Source of the DNA: Parvularcula sp. BBD 1991-13
GTDB lineage: Bacteria; Pseudomonadota; Alphaproteobacteria; Caulobacterales; Parvularculaceae
Direction: 5' to 3'
Length of the DNA stretch: 64,000 bases
Assembly: GCA_001657385.1 (NCBI GenBank)
Contig: LYSZ01000003.1
Location: forward strand, 129,001 to 193,000
In this document: positions 16,166 through 27,407 of the stretch, piece after piece
How positions within the stretch are numbered: the stretch's first letter is position 1
Layout: each line of letters opens with the position of its first letter
The notes under the pieces: model-generated
The model's input: only the letters and a program-made list of their open reading frames with translations
Databases searched by the model: none
Told to the model about the DNA's origin: nothing
Program-made: the position numbers and the translations under genes

Positions 16166-17152
16166 TCAGCCGCGCGCCGGGCGTTTCGGCTGGTAGGCTT
16201 TGCCGCCGAGCCGGGCGTTCGCAAATTCCTGGGCGTTCATGTCCGCATAGTCGGCGTTTTCTTCGAGATAAGGATTGGCGCGCGCGGAAAACATCTGCGG
16301 CAGGATCGTCGTCTTGTTGCCGCTGACGAAACTCATGATCACGGCGCGACCGCCCGGCGGCGACACCCGCACGCGATGGGTCGTGGTCTTCAGATATCCC
16401 GCCGTAATGAATCCCAGTTGTTCGCCCGCCATGACGAGAACCTGGTTGCGCGGCAACCGCACGGGGACGTAGCAATCCGCATCGGCGTCCAGCAATTCCA
16501 GCCCGGGCGCCGACAGGCCGGCGGCCACCGTCAGCAAGCTGACATCGTCATGGGCCGGGGCGAGCATGTCGGACCCGTTCGGCGCGCTGTCGGGATAAAA
16601 AAACAGGCGCGTCACCACGGCGCCGTTGCTCATGATATTGCCGAAATAGGAGGGTTTCTCTCCGCAGGAGACGGCGACCGCCCGCAACACTTCATGCGAG
16701 AGCTCGCCGACAACTTCCTGGTATTGTTCGAAGTTGACCTGAAACGCGAGCGGTTCGGCGGGCCAGACCGGCGAAACGCTATGGTATGCGGTGTCCTGAC
16801 CGATGGTTTTGTCTATCGAATTGATGGTGAAGGATTCCCGCCAGATCCGGTCGCCGTTTTCACCCAGCGTTTCCGACCCTAACGGCGCATATCCGGCGCC
16901 GCCGGGCGTCGCCGCCCTGCTGAGCCGTTTCTGATTTTCAGGCAGGCCGAAGAAATCGGCCCCGGCGCCCATGGCGCGGTCGACCCAGTGTGTCAGCCCC
17001 CGCCCCCGGATCAGCGGGAAGCATCCGAACCGGTGAAGACGGCGGGTCATGATCCGGGCCAAGCGCAGGAAAAGCTTGCCGTCATTATGCTGATAAAAAG
17101 ACGGAACCGTGATCGGCGAAACAAGGTTGCGCTCAAAAGCGGTCTGGGCCAT
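16166..17152 (-). CDS. Isopenicillin-N-synthase-like Fe(II)/2-oxoglutarate oxygenase
   Basis: A 328-residue non-haem iron oxygenase. An N-terminal DIOX_N-like part (GCFPLIRGRGLTHWVDRAMGAGADFFGLP) precedes the 2OG-FeII core with the iron ligands H-x-D in LAPAHDDVSLLTV and the distal His in KTTTHRVRVSPPGGRAVIMSF, whose R-x(3)-S pair would bind the 2-oxoglutarate carboxylate. The substrate is unknown. It lies upstream of the sigma gene on the same strand but 740 bases away, and a 15-bp element upstream of it is shared with the isopeptidase, so a link with the lasso locus is possible but weak. Confidence 0.85.
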   Translation of the reverse strand: MAQTAFERNLVSPITVPSFYQHNDGKLFLRLARIMTRRLHRFGCFPLIRGRGLTHWVDRAMGAGADFFGLPENQKRLSRAATPGGAGYAPLGSETLGENGDRIWRESFTINSIDKTIGQDTAYHSVSPVWPAEPLAFQVNFEQYQEVVGELSHEVLRAVAVSCGEKPSYFGNIMSNGAVVTRLFFYPDSAPNGSDMLAPAHDDVSLLTVAAGLSAPGLELLDADADCYVPVRLPRNQVLVMAGEQLGFITAGYLKTTTHRVRVSPPGGRAVIMSFVSGNKTTILPQMFSARANPYLEENADYADMNAQEFANARLGGKAYQPKRPARG

Positions 17153-17822
17153 TCTGCTCCCCTGCTTCAGGCAAGTCGTTATTATGCAGCCTACGGATTT
17201 TTCCGAATAAAGGCTTTACACAGACTTTTACGCCGCCGGTTTCAAGACGCAGCGCCCGTTACGCCCGTTGAGGGCCCGCACGGCGCTTGACGTCCTGGGC
17301 GGAAATTTTTTCACATACTGTCGACAAGAGCGCCCCCTGCGCAAATGCAATAACCACATGACGCCCGCAATAGTCGAATGACCAGCAATATTCGAGTGAA
17401 ACCCAACTCGGTCCCGCCGCCGACCGGCCCCGCCCCATGCAGGGCCCGACGCGCGGCCCAAAACCAAAGGGACGACAACAAGCATCCCAGAAGAACAAAC
17501 ATCCCAGAAAAATGCAGGCTCCGGCGCGACAAGGGCGACGCAACCGGAGCCTGATCTTCGTCGCCAGGGCAAAGCTCGGGGCGCCCGCGACGTCAGAGGG
17601 GGAATGAGCTACGATCACATTCCGGATCGCACTTGGGATGATGCTCATTCCTAGATTTAAAGCGAAGCTGAACTTAAAAGCGGCAAAGAATTCCTGAAAA
17701 CCCCGATCACAAATCGCCCGCGCCCGGAAACGCGCCCCCCCTGTCATCATCATGCGAGCGCCGCGTAACGCGGCGTCAGCGCTTGTGCGGCCCGTCATTG
17801 TTTCGCAAACGGTTCGAATTCT
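17153..17822. other. Intergenic region between oxygenase and tRNA-Leu
   Basis: About 670 bases without a supportable gene. Frames present on both strands lack family features and ribosome-binding sites. The oxygenase promoter must lie at the left end. Confidence 0.4.
17216..17230 (-). repeat. 15-bp element upstream of oxygenase, copy 2
   Basis: Identical to the element at 10417-10431 and in the same orientation, here 64 bases before the oxygenase start. See the note there on the chance of coincidence. Confidence 0.4.
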
Positions 17823-17907
17823 TGGTGCGGATGGAGGGACTCGAACCCCCACGCCTCGCGGCGCCAGAACCTAAATCTGGTGCGTCTACCAGTTCCGCCA
17901 CATCCGC
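17823..17907 (-). tRNA. tRNA-Leu (UAG anticodon)
   Basis: Read on the minus strand, the acceptor arm GCGGATG pairs with CATCCGC, followed by A and an encoded CCA. The D arm contains TGGCGGAACTGGTAGACGC, the anticodon stem CCAGA/TCTGG encloses loop TTTAGGT with anticodon TAG, and there is a long variable arm (class II, as expected for Leu). The T arm is GGGGGTTCGAGTCCCTC. Confidence 0.95.
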
Positions 17908-18028
17908 GGCCGGAAACGCCGCCGCTACGAGCGGACCCTCCGGAAGACGCGGTTCTATATCAAAGACGCCGCCCCTGTCGAGCGTCTCGCGGCGGGCCCC
18001 GTTACACGAATGCAATGGCGCGGACCGG

Positions 18029-18525
18029 TCACAGCCGTTTTTCGAACCACATGACGTCGTGATACCGGCCGAATTTTCGCCCGACCTCGCTCAGGGTCGC
18101 CACATGGACGAAGCCGCAGGCGAGGTGCAGGGCCTCGGACGCGGGATTGGGCGCGACCACAAGGGCGTAGGCGCGATGCGCCTCGGTCGCCGCCAGCGCG
18201 TCGAAGAGCGCCCCGTAAAGCCTGGCGCCCAGGCGCTCCCCGCGCCGCGCCGGATCGATGAATACCGAGGTCTTGACCGAACTGCGATAGCCCTCGCGCG
18301 GATCGAACGGCGCGGCGCCGGAAAACCCGCAGACGACGCCCGCGCGTTCGGCCACGAACACCGGGTAGCGCGCATCGCCCCGGTGCTGCGCAAGCAGGGT
18401 CCGGCGCCGCGCCTCGCTGTATTCCTCAAGTTCGAAGGTCGCCGGGCTTTCGCGGATGTAATGATTGTAAACCCGGTTAATGCCGTCGGCGTCGTCTTCG
18501 CACGCCCGGCGTATTACCGCGGAGG

Positions 18526-18529
<4 letters not shown>
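18029..18529 (-). CDS. GNAT family N-acetyltransferase
   Basis: A 166-residue acetyltransferase from the ATG that overlaps the Nnr stop codon (ATGA). The text is close to the phosphinothricin/methionine-sulfoximine acetyltransferase group: IRRACEDDADGINRVYNHYI at the N-terminus, FIDPARRGERLGARLYGALF as the acetyl-CoA-binding motif A, and NPASEALHLACGFVHVATLSEVGRKFGRYHDVMWFEK at the C-terminus. An earlier in-frame ATG would extend it into the Nnr gene and is unlikely. The substrate could be an amino acid analogue such as methionine sulfone; this is family inference only. Confidence 0.88.
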
Positions 18530-20509
<1,980 letters not shown>

Positions 20510-20554
20510 CGCCCCCTGAAATGCGCGCCGCCGGCGCCGACGGAAAAACGCCAA

Positions 20555-21268
20555 ATGCCGACTGACGATCACATAACGCTTACGGACGAAGCAGCCATGA
20601 ACGCCGGCGCGATCCTCAACAGCGTCGCCGCGTCGCTTTCCCACGCGGAAAAGAACGAAGCGCCCTACCGCCACTGGATCCTGCGCGGCGTCTTTCCGCA
20701 AGAGGTTCTGGCGCAACTGAACGCGCTCGACTTCCCGCTGCAGGAACTCGACGGGGTTTCCGGCAAGCGCGAATATCACAATGACAGCCGTCACTATTTC
20801 GACCGGGACGCCATCGACACGCACCCCGCCGCAAAAGCCGTCGCCGAGGCGTTCCAGTCGGCGAAGATGGTGCGCATGCTGGAGGATTTTTTCGGCGCCG
20901 ACCTGGAAGGGACATTCCTTCGGCTCGAATACGCGCAGGACGTCACGGGCTTCTGGCTTCAGCCGCACACGGATCTGGGCGTCAAGCGCATTACCATCTT
21001 GATCTACCTTTCCGACGGCGAGGGACATGGCGACCTCGGCACGGACATTTACGACGGCGACGCCGAATGGGCGGCGCGCTCGCCCTTCGGCCCCGGCGTC
21101 GCCATGGCCTTCGTGCCGGGCGAAAAGACCTATCACGGCTTCGAACGACGCACGATCAGCGGCGTGCGCAAGTCGCTGATCCTCAACTACGTCACGACAG
21201 ACTGGCGCGAGCGGAGCCAGCTCGCTTTTCCGGAAGAGACCGTCAGCGCAGGTCGAGCCGGCGCCTGA
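20555..21268 (+). CDS. 2OG-Fe(II) oxygenase, prolyl-hydroxylase-like
   Basis: A 237-residue protein with the double-stranded beta-helix iron site: H-x-D in LQPHTDLGVKR, a distal His in GEKTYHGFERR and a 2-oxoglutarate-binding Arg in ISGVRKSLILNYV. FPQEVLAQLNALDFPLQELDG matches the usual N-terminus of small bacterial hydroxylases associated with envelope or glycan genes. It lies 45 bases after glnB on the same strand, and its end overlaps that of the convergent ELM1-like gene by 26 bases. The substrate is unknown. Confidence 0.8.
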   Translation: MPTDDHITLTDEAAMNAGAILNSVAASLSHAEKNEAPYRHWILRGVFPQEVLAQLNALDFPLQELDGVSGKREYHNDSRHYFDRDAIDTHPAAKAVAEAFQSAKMVRMLEDFFGADLEGTFLRLEYAQDVTGFWLQPHTDLGVKRITILIYLSDGEGHGDLGTDIYDGDAEWAARSPFGPGVAMAFVPGEKTYHGFERRTISGVRKSLILNYVTTDWRERSQLAFPEETVSAGRAGA

Positions 21269-22187
21269 TTTCGGCGGCGATCCGCGGCGTGGCGTCGATC
21301 GGCGGATGGGAAAAGGCCGGCGCCGCGCCCTCGAACGGACGCACCGCGCCCATGCGCTCGAGTTCGCCCACGAACCAGTCGAGTTTCTTCGCAAGCCCCC
21401 TCGGGCGCCAGGCGTACACCCCTGCGCCGGTCGCGACCGCTTCGCTCATCATGTTGTGGGAATCCGCGCCGACGACCAGCGCCGCGGCGCGGGCCAGAAT
21501 ATCGACATACGGATTGTCGCCCGACCCGTCCCAGAGGGCGTATTTGGGGCCGCGAAGGCGCTCGCGCAGGACGGTCGTGAAGGCCGCGGGCGTGCGGCGC
21601 GAAGGGGTGACGGCGACGCTCGCGTAACCGCGCGCCGCAGCCTGCGTCATGGCCGCAAATCGCGCCGCGGCGGCCGGCGTATAGCCCGGCCCGCCGCCCA
21701 GAACGACCCCGAGGATCGGCGGCGCGACGGCGCCCTGCGCGGCGAGGGCGGCGCGCCGTTCGGCGATCCGGGACGAAAGAGGGTGCGGGCTCGTCAGCGT
21801 CGAAAATGCGTTGGGCGCGGCGAGGCGGTCATGGGCGGGCGCCCAGATCATGTCGGCGACATGACGGTTCGCACGCGGATCTTTCAGGAAAACGATCCTG
21901 GTCTCGCCCCCGCTCGCGGCCTTCAGCGCCCTGGCGTAGGCCACGGCGCGCCGGCCGGAGGCGATGGCGATGTCCGGCGGGTCGCCGGAAATGGCGCCGC
22001 CGGGCGCGCCCGGCCGGTCGCGCGGATCGAGAACGCCGTACTGCGCGAACCAGCTCCAGGGCGCGCGCGGGCGGGTCAGGCGCGGCTCCGCGCGTCCGCC
22101 GGGCGCGCCGGCGATGAGCGCCTCGGCGATGGCGCGGCACTGGACGTCGTCGCCGATCTTGCCGTCGGACAACAGCCACACGCGCAT
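21243..22187 (-). CDS. ELM1/GtrOC1 family nucleotide-diphosphate-sugar-like protein
   Basis: About 314 residues from the ATG preceded by GGGGAGGG; an upstream in-frame extension to 22331 is low-complexity and unlikely. MRVWLLSDGKIGDDVQCRAIAEAL at the N-terminus and AALVVGADSHNMMSEAVATGAGVYAW near the C-terminus are hallmarks of the family once called 'mitochondrial fission ELM1', a GT-B-like fold protein common in alphaproteobacteria. Its biochemical role is not established; a glycosyltransferase activity is plausible. It is convergent with the upstream oxygenase. Confidence 0.82.
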   Translation of the reverse strand: MRVWLLSDGKIGDDVQCRAIAEALIAGAPGGRAEPRLTRPRAPWSWFAQYGVLDPRDRPGAPGGAISGDPPDIAIASGRRAVAYARALKAASGGETRIVFLKDPRANRHVADMIWAPAHDRLAAPNAFSTLTSPHPLSSRIAERRAALAAQGAVAPPILGVVLGGGPGYTPAAAARFAAMTQAAARGYASVAVTPSRRTPAAFTTVLRERLRGPKYALWDGSGDNPYVDILARAAALVVGADSHNMMSEAVATGAGVYAWRPRGLAKKLDWFVGELERMGAVRPFEGAAPAFSHPPIDATPRIAAEIRRRLDLR

Positions 22188-22601
22188 GCCCTCCCCGGCT
22201 GCGCCGTCGCGCCGACCGCAGGCATGGCCGGGCGACGTCGCCGCCCCCGTCGGTCTGGTCTGTGTCATGCGTTCGGTGTCATGCGTTCGGTTCCGTTCAC
22301 GCCCGCCGGGCCCGCCGAGGCAAGACCGCAAGACGCCGGTCCGGCCTTATCGCCGGCGAGGCGTTTGGGAAAGGGGCGCCGGCAAAGCGGATTCAGCGCA
22401 AAGAAATTTGATGGAAAAAACCAATCTCATAGCATTCATTAAAATTTTATGTCAGCCTTTGCGAATCAATTGCTGCAACGCAGTATCTTCTTGCACTGCA
22501 ACCGAATCCTAACGCACACTAAGCCCCGCGATTGCAAGGGCTTTCGCCGGCCCGGCCGCAACCCCGCGTGGTCAAGAACCCCGAAAAGGAGCCAATGCCC
22601 C
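22188..22601. other. Intergenic region upstream of glnA
   Basis: About 410 bases separating the divergent ELM1-like gene and glnA. It must hold the glnA promoter, but I could not identify a sigma-54 or NtrC site convincingly. No gene is supported. Confidence 0.4.
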
Positions 22602-24008
22602 ATGAGCGCTGACGCCATACTCAAGAGAATAAAAGACGAGAACGTCAAATTCGTCGACCTTCGCTTCACCGATCCGAAAGGGAAATGGCAACACGTCACG
22701 TTCGACCGGTCTCTCGTTGACGAGGATTTCTTCTCCGAGGGCGTAATGTTCGACGGCTCGTCCATCGCCGGCTGGAAAGCGATCAACGAGTCGGACATGG
22801 TGCTGAAGCCGGATGCGGCGACCGCGGTGAAGGACCCGTTCTTCGCCCAGCCCACCATGACGATCTTCTGCGACATTCTCGAACCGTCCACGGGCCAGCC
22901 CTATGGCCGCGACCCGCGCTCGACCGCGAAGGCGGCCGAAACCTATCTCGCCGCCTCCGGCGTCGGCGACACCGCCTATTTCGGTCCGGAAGCGGAATTT
23001 TTCGTCTTTGACGACGTGCGCTGGTCCACGGACCAGAACAACACCGGCTTCGCCGTCGATTCCGTCGAGGGGCCGTACAACTCCTCCACCGATTACGAGA
23101 CCGGCAATCTCGGCCACCGGCCCGGCCCGAAAGGCGGCTATTTCCCCGTGCCGCCGGTGGACAGTTGCCAGGACATGCGCTCGGAGATGCTCACCGTCAT
23201 GACGGAAATGGGCATCGAGCCTGAAAAGCACCACCACGAGGTCGCCCCGTCCCAGCACGAGCTGGGCATGAAGTTCTCCACCCTGACGACCATGGCGGAC
23301 CGGATGCAGATCTACAAGTACATCGTACATCAGGTCGCGGCCGGCTACGGCAAGTCGGCGACCTTCATGCCCAAGCCGATCTACGGCGACAACGGGTCGG
23401 GCATGCACGTGCACCAGTCGATCTGGAAAGACGGCCAGCCGCTGTTCGCCGGCGATCGGTATGCGGACCTTTCCGAGACCTGCCTGTTCTATATCGGCGG
23501 CGTGATCAAGCATGCGCGCGCAATCAACGCTTTCGCCAACGCCACCACCAACAGCTACAAGCGGCTGGTGCCGGGCTTCGAGGCGCCGGTCCTGCTCGCC
23601 TATTCGGCGCGCAACCGCTCGGCCTCGGTGCGCATCCCCTGGGTGTCCTCGCCGAAAGGCAAGCGGATCGAAACCCGGTTCCCGGACGCGGCCGGCAACC
23701 CGTATCTCACCTTCGCCGCGCTGATGATGGCCGGCGTCGACGGCATCGAGAACAAGATCCATCCGGGCGACCCGATGGACAAGGACCTTTACGACCTGCC
23801 GCCGGAAGAGCTGAAAGACATCCCGACGGTGTGCGCCTCCTTGCGCGACTCCCTCGCCGCCCTCGACCGCGACCGGGAGTTCCTGAAAAAAGGCAACGTC
23901 TTCAACGACGACCAGATCGAAGCCTATATCGAGCTGAAAATGGAAGAAGTGACCCGCTTCGAGACCACGCCGCACCCGGCGGAATTCGCGATGTACTACT
24001 CCGTATAG
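22602..24008 (+). CDS. glnA: Glutamine synthetase type I
   Basis: A 468-residue GSI enzyme making glutamine from glutamate, ammonia and ATP. Visible signatures are the beta-Grasp start [39 protein letters not shown], the ATP-binding [16 protein letters not shown], and the adenylylation loop near [11 protein letters not shown] with Tyr. The ATG at 22602 follows AAAAGGAG by 12 bases. Expression is likely nitrogen-controlled through PII, encoded 2 kb upstream. A strong terminator follows. Confidence 0.97.
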   Translation: MSADAILKRIKDENVKFVDLRFTDPKGKWQHVTFDRSLVDEDFFSEGVMFDGSSIAGWKAINESDMVLKPDAATAVKDPFFAQPTMTIFCDILEPSTGQPYGRDPRSTAKAAETYLAASGVGDTAYFGPEAEFFVFDDVRWSTDQNNTGFAVDSVEGPYNSSTDYETGNLGHRPGPKGGYFPVPPVDSCQDMRSEMLTVMTEMGIEPEKHHHEVAPSQHELGMKFSTLTTMADRMQIYKYIVHQVAAGYGKSATFMPKPIYGDNGSGMHVHQSIWKDGQPLFAGDRYADLSETCLFYIGGVIKHARAINAFANATTNSYKRLVPGFEAPVLLAYSARNRSASVRIPWVSSPKGKRIETRFPDAAGNPYLTFAALMMAGVDGIENKIHPGDPMDKDLYDLPPEELKDIPTVCASLRDSLAALDRDREFLKKGNVFNDDQIEAYIELKMEEVTRFETTPHPAEFAMYYSV

Positions 24009-24047
24009 GGGCCCGGCCCCGCGAAAGCGGGGCTCTGCGTTGCGGAA

Positions 24048-24078
24048 AGGCCAGGCGCCGCGCCTGGCCTTTTTTTTG
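24048..24078 (+). terminator. Rho-independent terminator of glnA
   Basis: The perfect 10-bp stem AGGCCAGGCG / CGCCTGGCCT with a 3-base loop is followed by a run of T. It lies 40 bases after the glnA stop. Confidence 0.95.
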
Positions 24079-24180
24079 CTTTCCATAAGGGTTAATGAAA
24101 GATGAAGCGCACGCTGTCAGGGGGCGGTCCCGATATGGAACGCGATCCGGGCGCGCCTTCGGCGCCGGGCGAGAAAAGCC

Positions 24181-25674
24181 ATGACCCACATCGATTTGCC
24201 GACCCGCGCACAAAGCGGCCAGAAGATCGACCCGCGGACCGATCTTGCGACCGCCGCGCTTGTGGTCGATCTCGACGGCACGCTCATCCACGGCGACAGC
24301 CTGTGGGAGAGCCTGGCCGCGCTCGCCCGGGTCGACGTGCTTTCGGCGCTCCTCGCCTGCTTCGCCCTTTTGCGCGGCCGCGCCGCCTTCAAGGCCGCGG
24401 TTGCAAAGCGCGCCTCGATCTCCCTGTCGGACGTGAAGCTCAACGAAGCGCTGCTGGCGTTCGTGAAGGCGGAGGCGCGCAAACGCCCCGTCATTCTCGC
24501 AACCGCCGCGAATGAGCGCGTCGCCGGGCGCCTCGCGGCGGAAATCGGCGTTTTCTCGGACGTCATCGCCTCCGACGGCGTCAATAACCTGAAGGGCGCG
24601 CGCAAGCTCGCCGCGATCCGGACCTGGCTTGCGGAGAACAATCTTGCGCGGTTCGATTATGTCGGCGACAGCTCCGCCGACCGGACGATCTGGCGCGAGG
24701 CGGGCCGCGTCTACGTCGTCGCGCCGGACGCAAAAGCGGCGGCGCGCATCGCCGGCGACATATCCGTGGACAGACGTTTCGACGCGCCGAAAGCCGGCCC
24801 GCGCGTGTTCCTGCGCGCCATGCGCCCGCACCAGTGGACCAAGAATACGCTGATCCTGCTGCCGCTGATCCTGTCGCACCAGTTTTTCGATCCCGGCAAG
24901 GTCGCGTCGGCGGCGATCGCTTTCGCCGCCTTCAGCCTGTGCGCCTCGGCCACATATCTGTGGAACGACATTCTCGACATCCGCGCCGACCGCGCCCATC
25001 CGCGCAAGCATAAGCGCCCCTTCGCGGCGGGGCTCATCTCGATTCCGCAGGGCCTTGCTTTTTCGTTCTTCCTGATCGCGGCAAGTTTCGCTCTCGCCGC
25101 GGCGACCCTGTCGCCGATCGTCGTCGGCCTTCTGGCGGGGTACATCGTCATAACCCTGACCTATTCGCTCTACTTCAAGGAAAAGCTTCTCGTGGACGCG
25201 ATGACGCTCGGTCTTCTCTATTCCTACCGCATCGTCATCGGCGGCGCGGCGACGGGCATCCTCCTGTCGGACTGGCTGATCGCCTTTTCCACCTTCTTCT
25301 TTTTCGGGCTGGCGCTCGCCAAGCGCTACACGGAGATCGCCGCCAAGGGGCCGGCCGCGGGGCGGGAGAAGATCGCGGGCCGCGGCTATTACGCCGCCGA
25401 CCGGGAGGTGATCGGCGCGCTCGGCGTGGCGTCGAGCTTTCTTTCGATCCTGATCATGGCGCTTTACATCCGCGCGCCGGAAATCGTCGAGCTTTACACG
25501 CGCCCGCAACTTCTCTGGGCAGTGTGCGTCATGCTGATGTACTGGCTGTCGCGCATCTGGGTGCTCGCGCATCGCGGCCAGATGCCGGACGATCCGATCG
25601 TGTTCGCCCTCAAGGACAAAAACAGCATGCTGGCCGGCCTGATCTGCGCCGGAGCGGTGCTGCTCGCCATCTGA
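24181..25674 (+). CDS. HAD phosphatase-UbiA prenyltransferase fusion
   Basis: A 497-residue two-domain protein. The N-terminal HAD part has VVDLDGTLIHGDS, FSDVIASDGVNNLKG and YVGDSSADRTIW. From about residue 215 a UbiA-type polytopic domain starts RPHQWTKNTLILLPL and has the Mg-binding NDILDIRADRAHPRKHKRP and a second YSLYFKEKLLVDAMTLG. This layout resembles decaprenyl-phosphate 5-phosphoribose synthase joined to the phosphatase that follows it, so it may make a polyprenyl-phosphate-ribose-type donor. It opens a four-gene group with a GT39-like enzyme, an EmrE-like protein and a methyltransferase. Confidence 0.88.
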   Translation: MTHIDLPTRAQSGQKIDPRTDLATAALVVDLDGTLIHGDSLWESLAALARVDVLSALLACFALLRGRAAFKAAVAKRASISLSDVKLNEALLAFVKAEARKRPVILATAANERVAGRLAAEIGVFSDVIASDGVNNLKGARKLAAIRTWLAENNLARFDYVGDSSADRTIWREAGRVYVVAPDAKAAARIAGDISVDRRFDAPKAGPRVFLRAMRPHQWTKNTLILLPLILSHQFFDPGKVASAAIAFAAFSLCASATYLWNDILDIRADRAHPRKHKRPFAAGLISIPQGLAFSFFLIAASFALAAATLSPIVVGLLAGYIVITLTYSLYFKEKLLVDAMTLGLLYSYRIVIGGAATGILLSDWLIAFSTFFFFGLALAKRYTEIAAKGPAAGREKIAGRGYYAADREVIGALGVASSFLSILIMALYIRAPEIVELYTRPQLLWAVCVMLMYWLSRIWVLAHRGQMPDDPIVFALKDKNSMLAGLICAGAVLLAI

Positions 25675-25699
25675 TCGCGAAAGACGAAAACAAGCCCTC

Positions 25700-27016
25700 A
25701 TGACATCACCCCTCAACGCACTCTCCGGCCGCTGGGCCCGCCTTTCCTTCGGCGGACGGCTGGCCGCGATCCTCGGCGCCGGTCTGCTGGCGCGGCTCGG
25801 ATGGGCGCTCGCCGTGCCGGTCATGCCGGTCTCGGATTCGATCGTCTACTGGATGACGGCGGAAAACCTCGCCCTTCACGGCGTATACGGCGTTTCCCCG
25901 GACGAGCCGTTCAGTTACTGGCCGGTGGGGGCAAGCGCCGTTTACGCGCTGATGTTCAAGCTGTTCGGCGTCGGCGCCGCGCCGGTGGTCCTGGTCAACC
26001 TGATCGCGGGCTGTCTCCTGATCCATACGAGCGCGCTGCTGGCGCGGCGCTGGCTCGGCGAGGCGGCGGCCCTGTGGACGGCGGCGGCGCTGGCCGCCTG
26101 GCCGACGCTTATTCTTTATACGACCGTCATGGCGAGCGAGGTGTTTTTCGCGCTCGCGGTTAATCTCGGTCTGTTAAGCTGGCGCATCCGCGGGGCGCCG
26201 CTCCTCGTCAGCGGCGCGGTCAGCGGGCTGATCTTCGGCGCCGCGGCGCTGATCCGCCCGGCCGCCCTCCTGATCCCGATCGTTTATGCGGGCCTGACGG
26301 CGCTGCGCGAGCGCCGGGTCCTGCCGCAGGGCTCCATGCTGGCCGCCGCCCTGGCGGCGATGGCGCTGGTCATCGCGCCGTGGAGCCTGCGCAACCTCGA
26401 CGTCCACGGAGAGTTTGTTCTGATTTCCACCAATGGCGGCCCGGTCATGTGGATGGGGAACAACCCGGAGTCGACGGGCGTTTACATGCCCTTGCCGGAT
26501 TACGCCAAAGACATGAGCGAGGTCGAACGCGCCCATGTGCTTCAGGCCGAAGCCAAGGCGTTCATGCTGAACAATCCGGGGCGCGCGACGGCGTTGTTTT
26601 TCAGAAAAGTGATCGACACCCATATCCGCGAGACGATCGGTGTGCACTGGAACGAGGAAGGGATCGTAAAAACCCTCGGCCCCGGCGCCCTGACGCCGCT
26701 GAAACTGCTGACCCAGGGCTACTGGATGCTGGTATTGAGTCTTTCCCTCGCCGGCGCGGGACTTGTCGTTATCCGCGGCCTGACGGAAAACCCGACGCTT
26801 CTCGGCAAGGCGACGGCGCTCGCCGCGCCGCCGCTCGTCATCTGGGGGTACTATGCGGGCGTGCACGGCATCATCCTGGCGCAGGACCGGTATCACCTGC
26901 AAAGCGCGCCCTTCATCGCCATGCTCGCGGCGGCGGCGGTCCTGGGCCTCGCCTCGCTGGCGCAACGCGCGCCGCGGCCGATGGCGGCCGCGGCCGGAAA
27001 AAAGGGCAAGTCATGA
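25700..27016 (+). CDS. GT39-like membrane glycosyltransferase
   Basis: A 438-residue polytopic protein with about ten hydrophobic segments. The first periplasmic loop after helix 1 has MPVSDSIVYWMTAENLALHG with the acidic residue expected of ArnT/PMT-type GT-C enzymes that use polyprenyl-phosphate sugars. NGGPVMWMGNNPESTGVYMP in the C-terminal loop is typical of this bacterial subgroup. It follows the HAD-UbiA gene by 25 bases and its stop overlaps the next ATG (ATGA). It would transfer the lipid-linked sugar made by the UbiA protein to an unknown envelope acceptor. Confidence 0.82.
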   Translation: MTSPLNALSGRWARLSFGGRLAAILGAGLLARLGWALAVPVMPVSDSIVYWMTAENLALHGVYGVSPDEPFSYWPVGASAVYALMFKLFGVGAAPVVLVNLIAGCLLIHTSALLARRWLGEAAALWTAAALAAWPTLILYTTVMASEVFFALAVNLGLLSWRIRGAPLLVSGAVSGLIFGAAALIRPAALLIPIVYAGLTALRERRVLPQGSMLAAALAAMALVIAPWSLRNLDVHGEFVLISTNGGPVMWMGNNPESTGVYMPLPDYAKDMSEVERAHVLQAEAKAFMLNNPGRATALFFRKVIDTHIRETIGVHWNEEGIVKTLGPGALTPLKLLTQGYWMLVLSLSLAGAGLVVIRGLTENPTLLGKATALAAPPLVIWGYYAGVHGIILAQDRYHLQSAPFIAMLAAAAVLGLASLAQRAPRPMAAAAGKKGKS

Positions 27017-27369
27017 CAGGCTGGATTATGGTGGCCGGCGCCGTCGTCTCGAACGTCGTCGCCAATGTGGCGTTGAAACACACGCTGACCGCAGCGGGCG
27101 CGCCGGAAGCCTTGCCGGCTTTCCTTCGTCAGGTGATGGCGACGCCCAGTTTCTGGATCTTCGCGGTCAGCGCCGGCCTGCTGCTCGTGTTTTACGCCCT
27201 GTCGCTGAGGGCGTTCGACCTGCCGATCGTTTACGCCAGCGTGACGACCCTGGCGCTGGTCGGCGTGACCTTCGCCTCGGCGTGGCTGTTCGGCGATGCG
27301 CTCACCATCCCCAAGATCGCCGGGACGTCGCTGATCGTTGTCGGCATCATTCTCATTACCCGGAGTTAG
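27013..27369 (+). CDS. EmrE/ArnE-like small membrane transporter
   Basis: A 118-residue protein with four hydrophobic helices, the size and pattern of EmrE/ArnE/F-like subunits: NVVANVALKHTL in helix 1, FYALSLRAFDLPIVYAS in the middle and ALTIPKIAGTSLIVVGIILITRS at the end, the last being the typical SMR/EamA terminal helix. It is translationally coupled to the GT39-like gene. By analogy with ArnE/F it may flip a polyprenyl-phosphate sugar across the inner membrane. It was chosen over the out-of-phase longer frame because it shows clear family text. Confidence 0.85.
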   Translation: MTGWIMVAGAVVSNVVANVALKHTLTAAGAPEALPAFLRQVMATPSFWIFAVSAGLLLVFYALSLRAFDLPIVYASVTTLALVGVTFASAWLFGDALTIPKIAGTSLIVVGIILITRS

Positions 27370-27407
27370 CGGCCTTCAGGCCGCCGAAAAATGCATCAAG
27401 GACTATC

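Noticed and set aside
17259-17852. Minus-strand frame of 197 residues overlapping tRNA-Leu
   Set aside because: It runs into the tRNA gene and lacks family features, so it is not likely to be coding.
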